Source: Oxyruncus cristatus (lineage: Eukaryota; Chordata; Aves; Passeriformes; Cotingidae). Taken from it: a DNA stretch of 64,000 nucleotides. The stretch spans positions 65,043 through 129,042 of the forward strand of contig VXAY01002919.1 of assembly GCA_013399855.1 (NCBI GenBank), read 5' to 3'. The position numbers and the translations under genes were made by a program. The first letter of the stretch is position 1. The number at the start of each line of letters is the position of its first letter. Shown piece after piece: positions 56,887-64,000 of this stretch. The notes beneath the pieces were generated by a model, which saw nothing but the letters and a program-made list of their open reading frames with translations, did not search any database and was not told where the DNA came from.

Positions 56887-59800
56887 GTACCCAGCTGCAA
56901 GCCCGGGGCTGAGGCTTGCACAGTCTGTCCACACCCACCCCCATAGCTGTGACACCTTGGAGGGTCCCAGGGCACGGGGACAGCTCTTTGCACCACGGCA
57001 GTCCTGGGGAGCTGTGGTGTGGCACCCGGGGCTGCTCCCGTCCCCACAGCATGGCTGCAGCCTTGGCAGTGCCTGCTTCTGCAGCTCCTGGGCTTCTCCC
57101 TGGCGTCTCCCGCAGCTCCTGGAGCCAAGCACAACACGAGCCTGTCTCGTCCACTGTCAGCAGCGCCTGCTGCTTTCTGCATCCAGCCCCCAGCAGAAGC
57201 AGCTCTGCTTCTTCACAGGAATAGCTGGGGGTCCCCCTCTGGGCTCTACTCCCCCAGCCCAGCTGCAGGGAGGCCCAGGGCCATCCTCCCCAGGCAGAGG
57301 CACGTTTGGGGCTGGCACACCCTGGCTGCTCCCCAGGGCACTGTTGTAGCCATCCAGCAGTAGTTGCTGCTTGGGACACATCTTGGCCACTGGCACCGGT
57401 CCCACAGCTGTCGACTGCCAAAGGCTTTGCTGGCACGAGTTCGGCCTCACCAGGCGGGTGCTGCAGTTCTGGAGCAGGGGTGAAGTGCTTGCAGAGGGAT
57501 GCAGGATCAGCCCCCTCCACTGTTGCCTGCTGACAGTTTTGTCTGTCCCTTCAGCCAAGGCCTCTGCTGCTTGACTTGGGATGGTGGGACCATTCACTGG
57601 ATTTTGTAGAGTGACACAGATCGCAGCGTTGTCTGTCCAGAGGTCCCCAATGAAGTGTCCACTGAGTTAAACATCCTGGCTTGAGGGTTTGGGGGCATGG
57701 AGAGTCTGTGGGGCTTGGAGACCTTCACAGATGCCAGACTTGGAGAGCTGGTCCCTGCCCAAGGCACTGGCAGAAGCTATTTTCACCTCTGAGCTGGAAG
57801 ACACCTGCTGTGCCTCAGTTTACCATCCACACTCTGGGAGGCAGAGGTGCTCTGCTGCTGGAGGGGAGGGAGGGAGAGCAGGCTGGTAACAGGGATGCAT
57901 CAAGCTCTTCTGAGCCTTCTCATCCCCTCCTGGGCTCTCAGTAGCAGTGCATTTGTCATCTGGGCTGCAAAGCCACGCTGTCCTGCATCTCCCTTGGGCA
58001 GTGCAGCTGGGTTGGGCTGCCTGTGGGGCCCAGAGGGACAGCCTGAAGGCTTGGGGGGATCAGCCTGGCTGCTGTTTGGCTTGGGCCACTTGGCTGGGAG
58101 AGCCTAAAACAACAAACAGTGCAGAATAAGGGAATGTTTCACTGCTTTTTTTTTGGGTCGAGTGGTTTCCTGTGTTCTAAGGAGCTCTTCCAGCCCCTCT
58201 GGGGCAGAGGACTTGCCCGCACAGAGCCTGGTCCCAGAGCAGACCCCCAGCCAGGAGGCACGTTCTGGCTGCTTGACACGTGGTAGAAGAAGAGGCCAGA
58301 AAAGATCAGCTCCAGGATCAGCTGTGACCTTTGCTAGAAACCTGCAGCAGGAGACAGCACCATTCTTTCCCCTCTGGGCTGAAAGCATCTCTGAATATAT
58401 GCTTGCAGCCAGCACAAGGATACCACTTGCATACACAGCCTGGCTGGTGATTCTTGACAGACACCTACCCACAGCCTGACAAACTCCTCACGGGCCTGGC
58501 CAGCAGCTCCACAGGCTGCCCTGCCTGGGAAATGGGCACTGCTGGGCTCAGTGTGCTCTGGCAGGTGCTGTGGGGGTCAGGTATGTCTCGGCACTGCTGA
58601 TCTATGGGATGTTGCTGAAGGCAGGGACAAGGGCAGGGTGGCCTGTGACACCCCTGTTGTATCTCCCAGGAATGCAGAGTGAGTGTCTCCAACATTGTCA
58701 TCCCTGCACCCCACCTGTGTGTGCAGTTTCAGTGTTGTTCCAGCCTGGAGTCCGTCCCTGCTCCCCTGGAGCCTGTCTGTAGTGGTACACACAGGTGAGG
58801 TCACCCTGCCTGGTGGTTCCCACCCAGATGCAGCCACCACTCTTCTGCTCCAGCCCAGAACCCCCTGCCCAGCTCTCCTGCTTCTTCTCTGCCTGTCACT
58901 GACCTCGCCTCTGTCCTGGAGGGTACCAGGGCCGGTGGGACCATCCCACCAGGTCTTCAGGGAAACACACAGATATTTTCTCCACTGCCAAACATCACCT
59001 TTGCCCTCCTTTGCTGCATGTTGTTGAAAGAGGCCATTGGCAGAGCCTGAGCTGACAGCCCGTGTCAGCCCCTGGGGCCTGTCTGATCGCTGGGGAAGAG
59101 GCAGCAGAGAGGACACACACAGGGTGGCTGTCACTGCTTGAATCCACCCTGGCTCCTCGTGGGACACAGGATCCATCTGGACCTCTTCAGGGTCCAGCCT
59201 GGATCCTTACAGGCTCAGCCATCCCCAAGCATGACCGAAACAAAATGCAGCCCTTTGCAGGAATGGAGCAAAAGGCAGACCTGGGGGGTCCTGTCAGAGC
59301 CCCAGAGCCAGTCAGTTCTGCAGGATGTGGGCCCACACATGGCATCTCCTGCCCAGCTGGCGTGGGCAGCAGGTCCCTGCCTGGCATCTGCTGCAGGCTG
59401 CTGCCCCGGGGCTCTGTGGGGCCTCTGGCTGGACTCCAGCTCCCCAGAGTGGAGTGACCCCAAAGCCTGCTGAGGCATCCCCGCTAGTGCTTCTGGGGAG
59501 AGGCTCAGGAGACCCATGGGAACAGGACAGGCAGAGCTGCCTGAGGGGCTGTGAGAGGAGGTGGAGATGCCCTTGGCAGATGCCCCAGCCCAGCAAGTGG
59601 GACATGATCTGTTGCAGTGTCGTGATGCCAGGCTGGCTGGTGGGGTGGCAGGGTGGCCTGCCCTAGCTGAGAGCAGAGCTCGCTGGCTTTGCACCCCTCT
59701 CTGCACCCCTGTGCGTGTTCAGTCAGTGCTTCCCCATCCTCTTCCCCACTTGCCAGCAGCACAGATCCCTCCTACCCTGTCCTGGTACCACAGATCTGCG

Positions 59801-60765
59801 CCCCAGCACCACAGGCTGCCTTATCCTGCATTACAGAGGCACCCACCCTGTCCCAAAATGCCCCCCATAAGCAGAGGTGAGGTATGGGGGGAGAGAAGGA
59901 TGGTGGACCAGCAGCTGCAGCACTGCACAGTGACCTGCCCACCAGGCACCATGTCTGTGATCTGCTGCTGTCCCCCTGTGGTGGCAGACCCAGGCTCAGG
60001 GGCACTACAAACACCACCCTGGTGCCAGCCCCTTGGCTTGACCCCGTGTCCCTGCCAGCAAGGAGCAGGGCAGGGTGCTCAGCAGCCTTGGGTGATGGAG
60101 AGTTGCTGTCTGGCAAGGCATGGCTTTCACAGGCAAGAAGCCCAACACTTGTGCTGCATCCCAGGCGCTGGTGACACCAGTTGCTGCCTTGATTTCTCCT
60201 CCAGTGTCAGAGCTCCATGTCTCCATCCCTCGACGCTCTGGCAGGAAAGGTGTCCCTGGCCCCACAGCAGTTAGGGACCCCCCTCAGCCCCGACAGCAGA
60301 AGAAAAGAAACTAAAAAGCTCACAGTTGCTTTTCCTCCAGATCTGGGCCATCTGTGGCCCTGAGCACCACAGCTTCCCCACCATGAGCCGACAGGAATAT
60401 TTCTGATGCCTGGAACAGGGATAAAACAGGTGTGCATTGAGCTCCTGTGGCTCAGACCTATGGCTGCAGCGAGACCAAGGGGACCCAGAGGCATCACACA
60501 GCATCTCCCACCAGCAGCAATGCACGGCCCGAGGTGGCAGCTTCCTGAATTTCTAAGGCCAGAAACACAACCCAGAGAAGCTTTCAGGAGTGGATAGGCC
60601 TGCGTTCCGTCATGGCCGTGAGCTGGAGGAGCAGCATTGGGCAGACCTGCTTTCTGCCTCTGCACTGCTGCCCTCTGGCTGCCTCTGCTTGTCCACGGCC
60701 AGTCCTTCGGCTGGAGAGGTGGGACCTGCCGTGGCTGTCAGGGCCTCTGCCTCTCGGTATGCAAG

Positions 60766-60972
60766 AATCCTCACAGCATTGTTCCGGTTGGAAAAGCCCC
60801 TCTAAGATCATCAAGTCCAGCACTGTCACCTTCACCACTAAACCATGTCCCCAGGTGCCACATTCACACACTTTTTGAACACCTCCAGGGCTGGTGACTC
60901 CACCCTGGGCAGCCTGTGCCAGTGCCCAATCGCCCATTCAGGGAAGATTATTTTTCCTAAAATTAAAGCTGC
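60766..60972 (-). mobile_element. CR1 LINE 3' end upstream of PTPRV
   Basis: gttggaaaagcccctctaag, catcaagtccagcactgtca, ccatgtccccaggtgccaca and ctccaccctgggcagcctgt are CR1 motifs in reverse orientation. Confidence 0.9.
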
Positions 60973-61796
60973 TGGTATATCCTCCCTGGCCCTTTGGCCC
61001 CAGGCAGCTGCATCCACAGGTCCATCCTATGCTGGGGCCAGAGGGTGCAGGCAGTCCTCAGTGCACCATCCGTCCTTAGCGAGGTTAAGAAGCTTAACCC
61101 CTGTGCAGTGACCAACTCGGCATTGGTTGGACTCACTACACCTGTTTCTGCACTGGGTGTTGGCTGATGACGGCTGTTTTAACCATCCCTGCTTTACTGG
61201 CTTCTTTCCAGCTGTTATCAGGGGCTAGAAGAGCATCTGTGCCTTCATCATCAAAACTCACTGGTGATCCCAGGCCGGATCAGCCTGAGGAAAGCCAGCG
61301 CTGTTTGCCCTTGCCCAGCAGCGCCTGGGCGCAGGCTCTCCTGCAGCAGAACTGGAAGCGACTGCTCTCTAACCGCTTCCTTTCTTCCTGAGTCTGCCCA
61401 GCTCATTTCCTGTTATTGGTAATGGCCCCCGCATCTGATGGGAGGTAACTGGGCTTGGTGTCCCCCCCAAAAGGAGCAGCCCGGGCTGGGGGACAGCAGG
61501 GCCGTGCAGGGCAAGCCCAGCCGGGCTTGGCTGGGGTGGGCAAAAGGCTCAGCCCATGTGCTGGCTGCTGAGGTCCCCACTGCTACAGGGTGCCGAGGGA
61601 CCCGGGACAGGAGTAACGTGATGGGTCTTCAGGATTTTCAGGCCTTTTTTGTGCCTTTTTCAGTGAGAGCTGCTTTGCCCTGTGTGCTGTGGGGAGGAGC
61701 TGGGGGCATCTCCTGCTCCTGGGAGACTTCTCCCTGCCCACACAGCTCACGGGACTTTGCAGGCAGGTGCTGTGCTCTGGAGCCTCCCGAGGGGAC

Positions 61797-61814
61797 GTGT
61801 GTGTGTGTGTGTGT
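61797..61814 (+). repeat. (GT)n microsatellite
   Basis: Nine GT units in the region upstream of PTPRV. Confidence 0.85.
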
Positions 61815-62182
61815 CTCCTGGCCTGGGGCAGCAGCTGCTCGCTGCCACCCCACAGGTGTCCCAAGCAAGGCAACAGCTCACTCACCAGGGGAAACTGAGG
61901 CACACAGCATTTTCCAGGCAGCCTTTCTAAAAGCAAAGCCCTCTTAGAGGCAGACAGGGAAGCACAGGACAAGCCCAAGTGACGGATGGATGTGCTGCCA
62001 CAGGTGCCGGGTTGTGTCTCCAGCAGCGTGTTCTGTCCTGGGTGACCAAGTCTCTCAATGGCTCTTGTTGTGCCTCTGTGGCTTCTCCACTGGCATTTGC
62101 TGGCTACAGAGTCAAAGTCTCAGCACCTCGGAGGTCTGGGCCCATGTGCTGGCTTAGGTCCCCTTTACTTAGAACCACCCCT

Positions 62183-62287
62183 TAGGGACAGGGTTTAGTG
62201 GTGAACATGGCAGTGCTCAGTTAACAGCTGGACTCGATCTCAGAGAGCTTTTTCCACCTTAATTTTTCTGTGAATTTGTGGTTCTAT
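62183..62287 (+). mobile_element. CR1 LINE 3' end
   Basis: cttagggacagggtttagtg, ggcagtgctcagttaacagc and ctggactcgatctcagagag, with a decayed tail (tctgtgaatttgtggttcta). Confidence 0.85.
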
Positions 62288-62621
62288 ACACTTGACTTAG
62301 GAACAATCCCTTATGCAATTACTCCATCGTAAAACGAAGGGGGAGAGCTTGTTCCCACATGAGGAGAGGAATAAACCAAGCTGGTATAAATAAAGCACTT
62401 TCACTCTGGGAGACCTATCCCAGGGGAGCTGTTTCTGTGCCAAGGCACCCTCTTTAGTCCAAATCAGCACCAGCTTCGCATCACTGTTAGCCCGCCCTGG
62501 TGGGGCTGGTGGTCTGCCTGCTCTGCCTTTCTGCTGGCAAAATTGGAGGAAAGCTCAGCTTGTTTGCAGGAGCTGTGGGAGAATATCTAATTCCAGGAAC
62601 CAAAAGTGGTTCTACTCAGCA

Positions 62622-63000
62622 GTCATAGAATCACAGAATATGCTGAGTTGGAAGGGGCCCATGAGGATCATCGAGTTCAACTCCTGGCCCTGTGCAGGAC
62701 ACCCCAAGAATCCCACCCTGTGCCTGAGAGCATTGTCCAAACGCTTCTTGAACTCAGGCTTGGGGCTGTGACCACTTCCCTGGGGAGCCTGTTCCAGTGC
62801 TCAACCACCCTCTGGGTGAAAACCTTTTTCTTTTCTAATCTAAACCTCCCCTGACTTGGCTCCAGCCGTTCCCTTGAGTCCTGTCTCTGGTCATGAGAGT
62901 GAAGAGATTGGTACCTGCCCCTCTGCTTCCACTCATGAGGATGCTGAAGAGTGCAATGAGCTCTCCCCTCAGTCTCCTCTTCTCTAGGCTGAACAAACCA
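62622..63000 (-). mobile_element. CR1 LINE fragment
   Basis: Starts tcatagaatcacagaatatg, then gagttggaaggggcccatga, cttcttgaactcaggcttgg, ggggagcctgttccagtgct and ctcttctctaggctgaacaa. A well-preserved reverse-oriented copy. Confidence 0.93.
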
Positions 63001-64000
63001 AGTGATTGAAAGAAGAAAAAAAATCCAGCAGTTAAGCAAGAAATCCAGGTGCCAACCCCTCCTCCTGGTTCTCCTTGAGGAGAGGGCAGAAGCGCGGGGG
63101 CTGGCAGCATCAGCGGCGGTGCCTTGGCGAGACGGACCAGCAACTGCTCAATTGCTCCCACACCGAGCCAGGCAGGAGCAGGAGCAAACTCTGCACAGAC
63201 TGTCGTCAGCCACGGGGAGAAAGGTCACCCATCGGCGGCCTCTGCCTCGGTGCCCGGGATCAGCTCCATCCCGGTGGGATGCCCGAGGGTCCAGGGTCAC
63301 ATGCGGCGCTGCGCTGCGGGCTCTGAGCCCCCCGCAGCCCCGCCAGCACGGGCTGCGCCCGGAGGACGCTTGTGCCGGGGCTGTCCTTGGGAATGCGCTC
63401 CCGTGGAGGACTCCGGAATAGCGAGACGCTGCTCTCCGGAAAAGCAATCTGCGGAGGTGCTTCCCTCGGCTCCGGGTCCTGGCTGTCCCCGGGCCGGCGC
63501 GGCGGAGTCCCCGGCAAAGGTGCCGTACCTGGGCTGTTCACACCCCCGCGGCCGGCTCTGCGGGATGCTCCGGGTGATTGCACCGTCCTCCTCGCCTCTG
63601 CCGGGAGCTGATCGGCCAGTTTGCACAGAGTCTGCTCAGTCCCGAGGCAGCTGCTTCACCTTCAAGCCTGTGAGCGATGTTTAGGCAGTGGAGGAGATGG
63701 GCCGATTTCCAAAAGCCTGCAGGACGTCCTGAATCCCAGTCGTGCCAGTGGAAGCAGGAGCAGCCCTTCCTGAGTGCCGGACCCAAAGGTGATGGGGGCC
63801 TGGCGGGACGAGGCAATCCCAGGGAGTGAGGCTTTGGGTGCCAGTTTGGTGCCTGCCTGGGCTGAGGTGACTTTGGGGCTACACTGATGTTTGGAGAGGG
63901 TGAGGAGAGGTGCTGGGGTGTGTGGATCAAGGGAGGGAGGCTGGGCCAGGGGGCCCATGCTCAGGAGGCTGGGGGGCAGAAATGGGCATAAGGACTGCCT

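Larger units (their letters stand above)
49771..64000. other. Region upstream of PTPRV without a supported coding gene
   Basis: After the PTPRV CpG island there are GC-rich blocks at about 54,780-55,720 and 63,060-63,640, the promoter-like cluster at 56.5 kb, microsatellites and three CR1 copies. By mammalian synteny PTPN7 should start here or further right on the plus strand. I found none of its coding exons (no PTP motifs on either strand). Non-coding first exons cannot be excluded. Confidence 0.5.

Noticed and set aside
56228..57349. Plus-strand open frame of 373 codons with a polyproline run
   Set aside because: The polyproline comes from the (CCA)n microsatellite. The frame crosses the promoter-like cluster and no domain is recognisable.
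56621..57520. Minus-strand open frame of 299 codons with a poly-Trp run
   Set aside because: Poly-Trp is the reverse reading of the same (CCA)n tract and is biologically implausible.
49771..64000. PTPN7 coding exons
   Set aside because: Expected from synteny, but no KNRY, WPD or HCSAG motif and no recognisable N-terminal kinase-interaction motif on the plus strand. Only possible promoter signals remain.

Overview
The window is vertebrate nuclear DNA, most probably from a bird. Twelve CR1 LINE 3' ends are recognisable, several closing on the avian-type (ATTCTRTG)n tail. The sequence is GC-rich, introns are short, and coding exons have canonical GT-AG borders. Gene order (LGR6 exon 1, then PTPRV, both on the minus strand) matches the mammalian LGR6-PTPRV-PTPN7 block (mouse chr 1; human 1q32, where PTPRV is a pseudogene). 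A homologue of a chicken microchromosome such as chr 26 is my inference.

Layout: 1-6441 is intron 1 of LGR6, with a CpG-rich block at about 4.4-5.1 kb that has a 15-bp perfect hairpin on its edge. 6442-6641 is the first coding exon of LGR6 (minus strand), with its CpG/GA-rich promoter to 7.0 kb. 6.8-15.0 kb is intergenic, with two CR1-like pieces being the only repeats of note inside or near it. 15,041-49,770 is a complete receptor tyrosine phosphatase gene on the minus strand that I identify as PTPRV (OST-PTP). I could assign 39 coding exons; their lengths sum to 6,813 nt with all phases compatible, giving 2,270 codons and a stop. Encoded in order: signal peptide, a 21-residue linker exon, 16 single-exon fibronectin III domains, a membrane-proximal domain in three exons, one transmembrane helix, a catalytically complete PTP domain (D1) and a degenerate second PTP domain (D2). 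An AATAAA lies 480 bases past the stop. 49.4-50.5 kb is a CpG island around the PTPRV start. 50.5-64 kb has no coding exon I can support. It carries two more GC-rich blocks, a TATA/IRF-like promoter-type cluster at 56.5-56.6 kb, a (CCA)n tract and three CR1 pieces. PTPN7 would be expected head-to-head beyond this region, but I do not see its coding exons.

The two genes are not an operon. LGR6 is an R-spondin receptor of the leucine-rich GPCR class and PTPRV an adhesion-like phosphatase; they are linked by conserved synteny. The most interesting signals are the enlarged FN3 array, a 204-bp block shared without visible mismatch by two adjacent FN3 exons (gene conversion, very recent duplication or assembly artefact), and a D2 domain that keeps the catalytic cysteine but has lost the arginine and the WPD aspartate.
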